Assembly: GCF_000152985.1 (NCBI RefSeq) | Contig: NZ_CH672395.1 | Span: 163,749 to 227,748 of the forward strand | Source of the DNA: Leeuwenhoekiella blandensis MED217 | GTDB taxonomy: Bacteria > Bacteroidota > Bacteroidia > Flavobacteriales > Flavobacteriaceae | Reading direction: 5' to 3' | DNA length: 64,000 nucleotides | In this document: positions 1-7,134 of the stretch, in pieces | Layout: every line of letters begins with the position of its first letter | Position numbering within the stretch: the stretch's first letter is position 1 | The notes under the pieces: model-generated | Database searches by the model: none | Seen by the model: the letters and a program-made list of their open reading frames with translations, nothing else | What the model was told of the DNA's origin: nothing | Made by a program: the position numbers and the translations under genes

Positions 1-64
1 CCAGCTCTTTGCTCTTCATATTCCTATCAGCCAATACCTGATCTAAGTTGATGATGATGGGCAT
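1..64 (-). CDS. XRE-family HTH regulator (YozG-like), N-terminal part only
   Basis: The gene runs off the left edge, so only the first 21 codons are visible. They read M-P-I-I then INLDQVLADRNMKSKEL, which matches the opening of small (about 65-70 residue) Cro/C1-type regulators of the YozG kind: a short beta strand, then helix 1 of the HTH. The ATG lies 2 bp after the stop of the last DUF2975 gene, so it should be the last cistron of that operon. In this family the regulator is habitually coupled to DUF2975 membrane proteins. The likely role is autoregulation through the two operators at 1578-1625 (inference). The HTH core itself lies outside the window. Confidence 0.75.
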   Translation of the reverse strand, partial: MPIIINLDQVLADRNMKSKEL

Positions 65-66
65 AG

Positions 67-537
67 CTAGACGGTTAAATCGTTTTCTTCTTTGAGTCGT
101 TCACCGGACCTTAATATTTCAGAAAAACTATATATTCCAAAACCTACAATTACTATAAAAATACTTGTGATGCTATTCGTAAAGATTCTGTAGGCATCAG
201 CAGTATTTATGAAGTTCAATTGAAAAATTAGATATGCCATCCCATAACTGCCAATAGCAATACCAGAATACTTGAAGTTCGTTGTGCTTTTAGAATTAAA
301 ACCTCCTAATTGAATCATAGCCCTCAATCCTAATAAAATGAAAATTAATCCCAGAATCAAAATAGTATATAGGGCGGGGTAGACGAATTGAGTTAAATAT
401 CCGAGGATTGTATTTTGGTTGGCCTCCTCAAATGTAGATTTCATGTATAACGAAAATATAAAATCCGTTAATATAGATATTGAAAGGATAATGATGATTA
501 CACATAAAATGAAATACAAGATTTTAATTTTCTTCAT
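67..537 (-). CDS. DUF2975 domain membrane protein, copy 3 of 3
   Basis: A 156-residue protein with four predicted membrane segments (about residues 7-29, 52-71, 94-112, 119-140) and the tail KEENDLTV, which recurs in the two upstream genes. The length and the four-helix layout followed by a cytoplasmic EENDLTV-type tail fit DUF2975 (YoaS-like). No enzymatic function is known for the family; with the regulator that follows 2 bp downstream it may form a membrane sensor or module that controls the regulator (inference). It is the most diverged of the three copies in the loop regions, yet it keeps the tail. It is co-transcribed from the promoter near 1600. Confidence 0.8.
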   Translation of the reverse strand: MKKIKILYFILCVIIIILSISILTDFIFSLYMKSTFEEANQNTILGYLTQFVYPALYTILILGLIFILLGLRAMIQLGGFNSKSTTNFKYSGIAIGSYGMAYLIFQLNFINTADAYRIFTNSITSIFIVIVGFGIYSFSEILRSGERLKEENDLTV

Positions 538-547
538 AATGAGCGTT

Positions 548-1036
548 TTAAACAGTTAGATCATTTTCTTCTTTGAAGGTTAAAGCTTTTTTAAATCCAT
601 CGCTAAGCAAGAGAAAAAATATACCAACAATAAAAAAAGGTATAACGTAAACAATGAGTATTGGAATTGACTGAGCCAATGCTTGAAAAAAATTAGTTTT
701 ATTAATTGTTGAAATTATTTTTATGAGTACAAATGTTGAGCCCATGATTATAAAGAGGGTACCAATATATTTACTTATTAAAATAGATTCATTTGAAAAA
801 AGTTTATTTGCTCTTATAACATTGGCAAACTTGCGGAATTGATAAAGCATGAAAGTGATAAAAATTAAAAAAGCATAGATGGAGACATTTTTAAGAATTG
901 GATAGTGCCCTTCGGTTTCCAATATTCCGGGAAATGTATCAGGGAAAAGTGCCATTATAGGGTGTGCTATTATTGCACCTAAAAAAGTACAATAAAGTAT
1001 ATTGATTAAGATTTTAAATAATTTACCGAGATTCAT
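548..1036 (-). CDS. DUF2975 domain membrane protein, copy 2 of 3
   Basis: A 162-residue integral membrane protein with hydrophobic stretches near residues 10-30, 50-66, 86-108 and 121-145, and a C-terminus ending FKEENDLTV. A region around QFRKFANVIRANKLFS parallels QLRKFAGQLLKKKLFS in the next copy; this is the best conserved part of DUF2975 apart from the tail. It sits 10 bp upstream of the third copy and 22 bp after the first, so the three form one transcription unit. It is a clear paralogue from tandem duplication; the function is unknown. Confidence 0.82.
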   Translation of the reverse strand: MNLGKLFKILINILYCTFLGAIIAHPIMALFPDTFPGILETEGHYPILKNVSIYAFLIFITFMLYQFRKFANVIRANKLFSNESILISKYIGTLFIIMGSTFVLIKIISTINKTNFFQALAQSIPILIVYVIPFFIVGIFFLLLSDGFKKALTFKEENDLTV

Positions 1037-1058
1037 AAGGTTAAGAGATTAAGGTTGA

Positions 1059-1574
1059 TTAAACAGTTAAATCATTTTCTTCTTTCAGCTTTAGCGCTCT
1101 TGCAAAAGCATCACTAAGCAATAAAAATAATACGCCTAGGACAAGCAGAAATAAAAGCAGGCTGAAGTTGGAGATGCCAAATGTGATGCTGATCGTTCCT
1201 TCATTAGTTAATAGCGAATTTATTCCTACAAAAACGAACGAGCCCAGTCCGCAAGCTGTAAAAAATTGACCGACTTTCTTTGTGCTTTTGATAACTTCTG
1301 ATGAGAACAGCTTCTTTTTTAGGAGTTGACCTGCGAATTTTCGCAATTGAAAGAAACCGGCAAAAAACAACAGGAAAAGTATAAAGAAACAAATCGTAAA
1401 AAGTAGGGCTCCGCTTCCAAAACCTTGTTCGGTATAGGGTATGTTCACGTTAACAATGCTCTGCTGTGGGAAAATCAAAATATACAGGATGGTCCCCGGG
1501 AAGAACACCACAACGGGCACCATCAGGTAAAACGCCAGGTCGATGAGCCCTTTAAAAATAGAATTTAGTTTCAT
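1059..1574 (-). CDS. DUF2975 domain membrane protein, copy 1 of 3
   Basis: The first gene of the leftward operon, 171 residues. It has four membrane segments (about 15-35, 55-75, 98-118, 132-155), the central motif QLRKFAGQLLKKKLFS and the tail LKEENDLTV. This matches DUF2975 in length and topology. Its start lies about 20 bp downstream of the TAnnTTTG box at 1595-1602, which is bracketed by two palindromic operators, so expression of the whole cluster is probably repressed or tuned by the XRE protein at the end of the operon (inference). No catalytic residues are recognisable. Confidence 0.82.
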   Translation of the reverse strand: MKLNSIFKGLIDLAFYLMVPVVVFFPGTILYILIFPQQSIVNVNIPYTEQGFGSGALLFTICFFILFLLFFAGFFQLRKFAGQLLKKKLFSSEVIKSTKKVGQFFTACGLGSFVFVGINSLLTNEGTISITFGISNFSLLLFLLVLGVLFLLLSDAFARALKLKEENDLTV

Positions 1575-1577
1575 TTA

Positions 1578-1625
1578 TTATTGTTTTTCGATAACAAATA
1601 TAAGATAATTATTGAAAAACAATAA
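1578..1625 (-). promoter_or_regulatory. Promoter with twin palindromic operators for the DUF2975/XRE operon
   Basis: Two 6-5-6 palindromes lie 31 bp apart centre to centre: TTATTG-TTTTT-CGATAA at 1578-1594 and TTATTG-AAAAA-CAATAA at 1609-1625. The second extends to a perfect 8-5-8 palindrome at 1607-1627. Viewed together, 1577-1589 and 1614-1626 are also perfect inverted copies of each other. Between them, on the minus strand, sits TATATTTG (complement at 1595-1602), a good Bacteroidetes -7 element, with a TTG at -33 after 17 bp. A regulator bound to both operators would occlude the promoter. The regulator's identity is inferred from its position in the operon. Confidence 0.65.
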
Positions 1626-1630
1626 TTTTA

Positions 1631-1680
1631 TTGCCGCCGTCAAAGGGTTAATACTCCGAGGCTTGCCCTGAGATAGTTTT
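1631..1680 (+). repeat. Dispersed intergenic repeat, copy A
   Basis: This copy shares the family's ordered blocks: a TTGsCGCC-like start, CAAAGGG, TTAATACTCC, GAGGCTTGCC and a TAGTTT end. It fills the space between the divergent DUF2975 and bioF promoters. Other copies are at 17891, 23001, 36586, 36717, 44245, 51405, 52894 and 58325. GAGG-CTTG-CCCT can form a short hairpin. Confidence 0.7.
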
Positions 1681-1707
1681 CCTTCATTTTTTGTTTCTCT
1701 CAAGCTG

Positions 1708-1715
1708 TATCTTTG
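1708..1715 (+). promoter_or_regulatory. bioF -7 promoter element, implying a leaderless start
   Basis: TATCTTTG matches the TAnnTTTG -7 consensus. Its last G lies 5 bp upstream of the A of the bioF ATG, which is where transcription would be expected to start, so the bioF mRNA would have almost no 5' leader. No good -33 element was found at the usual distance. Confidence 0.5.
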
Positions 1716-1719
1716 TCCA

Positions 1720-2883
1720 ATGCTACACAAGAAATTACAGGATAAACTCAATCAACGTCGTGAAGCAAATGCCTTGCGCCAACTGAAAGTACCCAAAGCT
1801 GAATGCGTTGATTTTTCCTCTAATGATTATCTGGGGTTTTCTAAAAATCCGGTTATTTTTTCTCGAGCAAGCGAAATTTTAAAAGAGCAAAATCTAGAGT
1901 GGAACGGTGCTGCCGGTTCGCGGTTACTTTCGGGAAATCATAAGCTTTATGAGCTGACTGAACGTTTTATTGCTAAAATACATCAGGTAGAAGCAGCGCT
2001 GATCTTTAACTCGGGTTATGATGCCAATGTGGGGTTTTTTGGATCTGTGCCACAGCGCGGTGACGTGATCTTGTATGATGAATTTATTCACGCCAGCATT
2101 CGTGATGGCATCCAAATGAGTCACGCAAAAGCCTATAAATTCAAGCACAACGATCTAAAAGATCTTGAGCGGCTTTTGGCTAAGCAGGATGAGATGCTGA
2201 AACAAGTTCAGCATGACGCCTGTGCTATTTACGTGGTCACGGAGTCGGTTTTTTCTATGGATGGGGACAGTCCCGATCTTTTAAAGTTGGTAGAGCTATG
2301 CGAGCAATTTTCAGCTCAAGTTTTTATTGATGAGGCACACGCCATTGGAGTTTTTGGTACAGGGATCATCGATGACCTCGGGTTGGGGAATCGTGTTAGC
2401 CGACTCGTAACTTTTGGTAAGGCGATGGGGTGTCACGGCGCAGCGATTTTAGGTTTTGAAATCTTAAAAAGCTATCTCGTTAATTTTGCCCGCAGCTTAA
2501 TTTACACCACTGCATTGCCACCACATAGTGTGGCGACTATTTTGGCTTCCTATCAACACGCGGCGTCTGATGCAAAAAAGCCAAATTCCGCTTTCAAAAA
2601 GATGCGCGAAAACATTCAATATTTCCAGAAAGAGCTCAAAAAGCAACAGCTTGAGGAGTTTTTTATCAAGAGTGATTCGGCGATACACTGTGCAATTCTT
2701 CCGGGTAACGCGCGCGTAAAGCAAATTTCAGCAGCATTATTAGATGCAGGTTTTGATGTCAAGGCCATTCTTTCGCCTACAGTTCCGGCAGGTCAGGAGC
2801 GCTTACGAATTTGTTTACACAGCTACAATTCGCAAAGCGAAATACAAACTGTGCTTTCGCTTCTGGTAAAATCTTTAGAATGA
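1720..2883 (+). CDS. bioF: 8-amino-7-oxononanoate synthase
   Basis: A PLP enzyme that condenses a pimeloyl thioester with L-alanine to KAPA, the first committed step of the biotin ring. The 387-residue length is normal. Diagnostic motifs, in order, are SNDYLGFS, GAAGSRLLSGNHKLYELTE, FNSGYDANVGFF, ESVFSMDGDSPDL, FIDEAHAIGVFG (the Asp that contacts the PLP pyridine nitrogen), and TFGKAMG with the Schiff-base lysine. Residues about 157-168 (DEMLKQVQHDAC) are encoded by a palindromic repeat that also occurs twice outside the gene; it lies in frame in a loop before the ESVFSMDGD strand, so the enzyme is probably still active. It is followed by bioD. Confidence 0.95.
   Translation: MLHKKLQDKLNQRREANALRQLKVPKAECVDFSSNDYLGFSKNPVIFSRASEILKEQNLEWNGAAGSRLLSGNHKLYELTERFIAKIHQVEAALIFNSGYDANVGFFGSVPQRGDVILYDEFIHASIRDGIQMSHAKAYKFKHNDLKDLERLLAKQDEMLKQVQHDACAIYVVTESVFSMDGDSPDLLKLVELCEQFSAQVFIDEAHAIGVFGTGIIDDLGLGNRVSRLVTFGKAMGCHGAAILGFEILKSYLVNFARSLIYTTALPPHSVATILASYQHAASDAKKPNSAFKKMRENIQYFQKELKKQQLEEFFIKSDSAIHCAILPGNARVKQISAALLDAGFDVKAILSPTVPAGQERLRICLHSYNSQSEIQTVLSLLVKSLE
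2194..2214 (+). repeat. Palindromic element copy 1, in frame inside bioF
   Basis: An 8-bp stem ATGCTGAA, loop ACAAG and stem TTCAGCAT, followed by GAC. The core is identical to the copy at 3911-3931. Here it reads in frame as MLKQVQH plus flanking residues. Confidence 0.85.
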
Positions 2884-2909
2884 TTTTCTGTAGATAAAGT
2901 TCGCCGCAG

Positions 2910-2917
2910 TACCTTTG
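2910..2917 (+). promoter_or_regulatory. bioD -7 promoter element
   Basis: TACCTTTG fits TAnnTTTG and ends 8 bp before the bioD ATG, implying a leader of only a few bases. It suggests that bioD can be transcribed independently of bioF. Confidence 0.45.
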
Positions 2918-2924
2918 CAGCACT

Positions 2925-3545
2925 ATGGAAAAACAAACGTTCTTTATCACAGGAATTTCTACCGAAGTTGGAAAAACAGTAGCCTCTGCAATTGTAACCG
3001 AAGCTTTGGAGGCCGATTATTGGAAACCCATTCAGGCAGGCGATTTAGACTATTCGGATACGCATAAAGTCAAAGAATTTGTTGGGAATGACAAAACCGT
3101 TTTCCACGATAACGCCTTTAAGATGCGTACGCCTATGAGTCCGCACGCGGCGGCAGAGATCGATGGCGTTTCCATAAAAGCTTCAGAAATCAAAAGACCG
3201 GAAACCGAAAATAATTTGGTTATCGAAGGAGCCGGTGGATTGCTTGTGCCGATTAGTGAAACCGAAACGATTCTCGATTTGATTCAGCCGGAAGATAAAG
3301 TGATTGTGGTTTCCAGACATTATCTGGGAAGCATCAACCATACGTTGCTTACGATTGATAAACTGAAACAAGCCGGTAAAACTATTCACGGAATCCTGTT
3401 TAGCGGTGAAGAACATCCCACAACCGAATCGGTCATTGCAAAAATGAGTGGTGTAGCCATTTTAGGTCGAATAGATGAAGAACCTTATTTTGATAAAATG
3501 GTGGTCAAAGAATATGCAGAGCTTTTGAAAGCAAGGCTTCAGTAG
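2925..3545 (+). CDS. bioD: Dethiobiotin synthetase
   Basis: An ATP-dependent carboxylase that closes the ureido ring of DAPA to give dethiobiotin. The 206-residue protein starts with FFITGISTEVGKT, the P-loop of the family (residues about 5-17), followed by WKPIQAGD (the lysine and glutamine that contact DAPA/ATP), then VIEGAGGLLVPIS and VSRHYLGSINHTLLT. It lies 41 bp after bioF and before a GIY-YIG cassette that separates it from bioA. Length and motifs are normal. Confidence 0.95.
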   Translation: MEKQTFFITGISTEVGKTVASAIVTEALEADYWKPIQAGDLDYSDTHKVKEFVGNDKTVFHDNAFKMRTPMSPHAAAEIDGVSIKASEIKRPETENNLVIEGAGGLLVPISETETILDLIQPEDKVIVVSRHYLGSINHTLLTIDKLKQAGKTIHGILFSGEEHPTTESVIAKMSGVAILGRIDEEPYFDKMVVKEYAELLKARLQ

Positions 3546-3563
3546 GTTGTTGTTTTTTTGGTC

Positions 3564-3584
3564 ACCCTGAACTTGTTTCAGGGT
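3564..3584 (-). repeat. Palindromic element copy 2, left flank of the GIY-YIG gene
   Basis: Stem ACCCTGAA, loop CTTGT, stem TTCAGGGT. Read on the minus strand the loop is ACAAG, as in the other copies. Two stem base pairs differ from the other copies but remain paired on both arms, so the hairpin, not just the sequence, is conserved. It lies 19 bp after the bioD stop. Confidence 0.85.
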
Positions 3585-3607
3585 CTCACAAGCAAATGTT
3601 GTTAAGT

Positions 3608-3892
3608 ATGAAACAGAGCTATGTTTATATTCTAACCAATACCTACAGAACAACTTTTTATATAGGTGTTACTTCAAATTTGCAGCAGCGGATTGTGGAT
3701 CACAAGGAGAAAAAAGGTTCCGCTTTTACATCAAAGTATAATGTTTGTGATTTAATTTACTTCGAAGAGTTTTCAGATATTATTCAGGCTATTTCTAGAG
3801 AGAAACAATTGAAAAACTGGAAGAAAGATTGGAAATTGAACTTGATCAAGGAGAAAAACCCAAAACTTCAAACATTGAATATTTTTAGTTAA
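3608..3892 (+). CDS. GIY-YIG nuclease domain protein
   Basis: A 94-residue, single-domain GIY-YIG endonuclease of the YhbQ/UPF0213 kind. YVYIL (residues 5-9) and FYIG (17-20) form the degenerate GIY...YIG pair; Arg28 in NLQQR and Glu65 in REKQLKNW are the expected catalytic arginine and metal-binding glutamate. The ATG at 3608 is preferred over an upstream TTG at 3596 because family members begin MKxxYVYIL. It has nothing to do with biotin, yet it splits bioD from bioA and is bracketed by inverted copies of a palindrome also present in bioF. It may be a selfish or repeat-associated nuclease (inference). Confidence 0.88.
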   Translation: MKQSYVYILTNTYRTTFYIGVTSNLQQRIVDHKEKKGSAFTSKYNVCDLIYFEEFSDIIQAISREKQLKNWKKDWKLNLIKEKNPKLQTLNIFS

Positions 3893-3910
3893 AATAAATT
3901 ACATGATGGG

Positions 3911-3931
3911 ATGCTGAAACAAGTTCAGCAT
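3911..3931 (+). repeat. Palindromic element copy 3, right flank of the GIY-YIG gene
   Basis: Stem ATGCTGAA, loop ACAAG, stem TTCAGCAT, followed by GACGTC. It is in the same orientation as the bioF copy and inverted relative to the left flank at 3564-3584. It ends 29 bp before the bioA start. Confidence 0.85.
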
Positions 3932-3960
3932 GACGTCTTCATTAAATATATCCTAGAATT

Positions 3961-5226
3961 TTGAATCTAACAGAACGCGATAAACAACATATTTGGCATC
4001 CTTTAACGCAGCATAAACTGCATCCTGAAGCAAAACCTATTGTGAAAGCAAAGGGCGCATTGTTGTTTGATGAGGAAGGTAAAACCTATGTAGATGCTGT
4101 TTCTTCCTGGTATACGGCAATGTATGGGCATTGTAATGATTATATCGTCGAGCGGGTGCATCGTCAAATGCAGCAGTTGGATCAAATCATTTTCAGCGGA
4201 TTTACCCACGAGCCGGCGATAGAACTCTCTGAAAAATTGATGGCCATTTTGCCTGATAATCAGCAGAAGTTGATGTTTAACGATAACGGTTCTACCTCTA
4301 CCGAAATCGGGATCAAAATGGCCTTGCAATATCATCACAATAAAGGTCAAACCCGCAAAACGCTTCTGGCTTTTGAAGAAGGTTTTCACGGAGATACGTT
4401 TGGAGCGATGTCTGTGAGTGGTTTGTCGGTGTATAATGGTCCGTTTGAGGAGTTTTTCATTGATGTAAAACGCATTCCGCTGCCTACCGCAGCTAATCAG
4501 GAAGAACTCATAAAAGCTATTGAAGCATTTCACGCAGAAACTCCGCTTGCAGGATTTATCTACGAACCATTAGTACAAGGTGCAGCAGGGATGAAAATGT
4601 ATCAGGCAGCGCATCTGGAGCCAATTTTACAGAAATGTAAAGAACTTGGTATTATTTTGATCGCTGATGAGGTGATGACCGGGTTTGGCAAAACCGGAAG
4701 CTTTTTCGCTTCAGATTTTATTGAAGTGAAGCCAGATGTCATTTGTCTTTCAAAAGCGCTGACAGCCGGTTTGGTGCCTATGGGCGTCACCACGTGTACA
4801 CAGGCTATTTTTGATGCGTTTTATGATGATGATATAGGCAAAGGCTTGTTTCACGCGCATACCTATTCGGCAAATCCTATTGCTTGTGCTACTGCGATCG
4901 CTGCGCTCGACTTGCTTCAGTCTGAAGAAATTCAGCAGAATATAAAACAGATTCAAAGCTGGCACGCTGCTTTTGCTTCAGAGATTGTAGAGCATCTCAA
5001 AGTGCATTCAACGCGACAACAGGGAACCATTTTTGCCCTAGAGCTTGATGTGCCGATGGAGCGCTACGGAAACTTGCGTTATCAAATTTATGAGCGCTGT
5101 ATGGCAGAAGGTGTGTATTTGCGACCGCTGGGATCAACTATTTATATTTTGGCGCCTTTTGTGACTACTCAAGAGCAAATGCAGAAAGTTTACGCGGCTA
5201 TTAAAAAGGTTTTAGACAGCTTCTAA
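3961..5226 (+). CDS. bioA: Adenosylmethionine-8-amino-7-oxononanoate aminotransferase
   Basis: A PLP transaminase that uses SAM as amino donor to turn KAPA into DAPA. The 421 residues show HIWHPLTQH at the N-terminus, a conserved feature of BioA, then SSWYTAMYGHCN, FNDNGSTSTEIGIKMA, EEGFHGDTFGAMSVSG, IADEVMTGFGKTG (the Asp that holds PLP) and CLSKALTAG with the Schiff-base lysine. The start is a TTG, chosen because the family N-terminus begins there and no ATG lies upstream in frame. The palindrome 29 bp upstream means the original link to bioD has been disturbed. Confidence 0.94.
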   Translation: MNLTERDKQHIWHPLTQHKLHPEAKPIVKAKGALLFDEEGKTYVDAVSSWYTAMYGHCNDYIVERVHRQMQQLDQIIFSGFTHEPAIELSEKLMAILPDNQQKLMFNDNGSTSTEIGIKMALQYHHNKGQTRKTLLAFEEGFHGDTFGAMSVSGLSVYNGPFEEFFIDVKRIPLPTAANQEELIKAIEAFHAETPLAGFIYEPLVQGAAGMKMYQAAHLEPILQKCKELGIILIADEVMTGFGKTGSFFASDFIEVKPDVICLSKALTAGLVPMGVTTCTQAIFDAFYDDDIGKGLFHAHTYSANPIACATAIAALDLLQSEEIQQNIKQIQSWHAAFASEIVEHLKVHSTRQQGTIFALELDVPMERYGNLRYQIYERCMAEGVYLRPLGSTIYILAPFVTTQEQMQKVYAAIKKVLDSF

Positions 5227-5293
5227 TGTAAAAGGTACAGATTGACTTTTTTATGGCATAAATCGTGATTGGCAATTAGTCTAAATCTCATTT

Positions 5294-6553
5294 ATGAAAA
5301 AACTTCTACTCTTAAGTATCTTCATCCTAAGCATTTATTCCTGTCAAAACGATCAGAAAGCAATCGAACTCACCAGTCTGCTCAGTGAATTGGGGGATGA
5401 GACGCAGAATTTTACTGTTTCTTCAGATTCCGTTTCTGAAATTATAGGCAAGTATGGTACTAGAATAGTGGTAAATTCGGGTGATTTGGTTCATGAAAAT
5501 GAGCGTTCTGCTATTGGTGAAATTAGATTGGAGCTTACCGAATTAACAACTAAAGAAGCTTTAGTAAGACACAATGCACAGACCCGTTCTGGTGATGAAT
5601 GGCTCATATCTGGAGGCGCTTATAATATTCAATTTTTTGATGAGTCTGGTGCTCAGCTTAGGCTGCGTGATGGTAAAAGTCTGGAGGTTCAATTTCCAAA
5701 ATTAGTTGATGAACCGATGCAACTTTTTTCAGGTTTAAGAAATGATGAAAGTGTGATGAACTGGCAGTTGTAGGATATTGATTTTGAAGAAAAACGATAC
5801 CAAAGCTTTTTAGTAACTGACACCGTGGTTCTAGATTGTGAATTAACAAGGCGTTATCGGGTGGATACTTATAAGGCAGTTAAAATGGTTGAGAATTTAG
5901 GATTGCGAACATTCCGTGAATTGAAAACATTAAAGAATGATATTGATTCGCCAAAAGGTGATTCTTTATATTTCTCAAATGATACCTTGGTGCGTTATAG
6001 ATATATTGATTATTCCGATGACTTTGGCGTAATTGATGAAGAAGTTCTTTCTAAAAAAAATATTGATAAAATTGTAATTGAGAAAGTGAGACTTGATTCA
6101 GTAATGTTCTCAATTAGAAATCCAATAGATTTTATAGCTTCTGAATCTCCTTGTGACCTTATTGCTAATTCTGGCAGTTTAGGAATTAGCCAAAAATATA
6201 AATTTGAATCAGTTTTGTATAAAAGCATTCAATTAGCTAAACTAGGTTGGATCAATGTAGATAGATTTTATCCCGATATCGAAGAACGTCTTGAACTGCA
6301 GATCAGTAATGGCGATCAACTTACATTATTATATATCATTGACGAATCAAACAATACGGTTTTGAATGTGTACGCGGATGAGAGTAAAAAAATTTTACTA
6401 CCTCAAGGCAAGCAATTTAAAGTATTAGGTTTTTTTCTGGATGGCGAGCAACTATTTACTGCTATGAAGCGTATTCGCCTTGTAGAAGATCGTAAAATAG
6501 AATTAAAGATGAAGCCTGTTGATTTTAATGAAGTTGGAGGTTATTTAAAATAA
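5294..6553 (+). pseudogene. Lipoprotein gene interrupted by an in-frame amber codon
   Basis: The reading frame opens with a lipoprotein signal (MKKLLLLSIFILSIYSC, Cys17) and runs to a TAG at 5771-5773, then continues open in the same frame to 6553. Without the stop it would encode about 419 residues. The first part contains a beta-rich segment (GTRIVVNSGDLV, then GEIRLELTEL) like the ZU5-type or carboxypeptidase-regulatory-like surface domains common in Bacteroidota lipoproteins. A TGG-to-TAG change would explain the break. If the stop is real the gene yields a 159-residue fragment and a leaderless remainder; a sequencing error is the alternative. It lies between bioA and a minus-strand gene and is not obviously biotin-related. 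Confidence 0.7.
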
Positions 6554-6556
6554 CTT

Positions 6557-7000
6557 CTAATAATCCCCCTGATCCAACTGGTTTTGGTTTAAATTGATAA
6601 GTTCTCCGGTTTTATCAACTTGAACCTCGAAGATCTCGTAGATCAACGCATCATCACTTCCTGAGGTTTTTACGTGTAAGGTAGCGGTGCCGTTAGGCCC
6701 TTCAATAGGAATGGTCGCTTCGCTGGTTTTGTGTCCGTTTTTGTAGTTTACCGAGTAACTGCCCATTCCGTCTTTGGTTATGGGTTCGCCGAGGACTTCT
6801 ATTACTTGCGGGTTGCTTTTTGCAATTTCCAGAGCATCATTGCCGCCACTGTCATTTTGAACACTTTTCACAAATCCAAAAATGGCACCTCCAAGAGCCA
6901 AAACACCTATAATGATAAAGGTGAAACAACCGCCTACGGGCACGACCCATTTCCAATTTCTTGACCACCAGCTGCGTTCTTCCGTTACGAGTTCGTTCAT
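6557..7000 (-). CDS. Coa1-family membrane protein (cytochrome oxidase assembly-like)
   Basis: A 147-residue protein with a short charged N-terminus, SWWSRNWKW, one membrane helix (about residues 17-43) and an extracytoplasmic domain containing NPQVIEVLGEPI and a repetitive GPNGTATLHV strand pattern. This layout matches proteins annotated as cytochrome oxidase complex assembly protein 1 family in Flavobacteriaceae. It is encoded against the biotin genes and converges with the broken lipoprotein gene (3 bp apart). The specific role is unknown; membership rests on the helix plus the N-P-x-V-x-E-x-L-G-x-P motif. Confidence 0.72.
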   Translation of the reverse strand: MNELVTEERSWWSRNWKWVVPVGGCFTFIIIGVLALGGAIFGFVKSVQNDSGGNDALEIAKSNPQVIEVLGEPITKDGMGSYSVNYKNGHKTSEATIPIEGPNGTATLHVKTSGSDDALIYEIFEVQVDKTGELINLNQNQLDQGDY

Positions 7001-7066
7001 TTTAAGTTCTTTTTGATTGATGTTACTAAACTAAGCGTTTTTGATCATTCTCGATATTTGATGCCT

Positions 7067-7074
7067 TATTTTTG
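7067..7074 (+). promoter_or_regulatory. -7 promoter element for the ketoacyl synthase gene
   Basis: TATTTTTG matches TAnnTTTG. Transcription would begin near 7080, so a start codon at 7072 cannot be used from this promoter; this favours the GTG at 7135 for the ketoacyl synthase. Confidence 0.4.
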
Positions 7075-7134
7075 CAGCAGATTAAATGGATTTCTGTCTT
7101 CCTTTTAGGAAACAGTAATAGAATAATATCTGCG

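Noticed and set aside
3608..3892. GIY-YIG gene as a homing endonuclease in an intron
   Set aside because: bioD and bioA are intact on both sides and there is no intron or intein core; the cassette lies between genes.
4003..4533. Long antisense ORF (176 codons) within bioA
   Set aside because: It is a shadow of the bioA reading frame with no recognisable domain and an improbable His/Arg-rich composition.
5825..6553. Second half of the broken lipoprotein gene as an independent gene
   Set aside because: It is in the same frame as the first half, has no signal peptide or promoter, and the intervening 17 codons are open; one interrupted gene is simpler.
7072..7134. TTG at 7072 as start of the ketoacyl synthase
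   Set aside because: A TAnnTTTG promoter box overlaps it (7067-7074), and the extra residues are not typical of the family; GTG at 7135 or 7156 is more likely.
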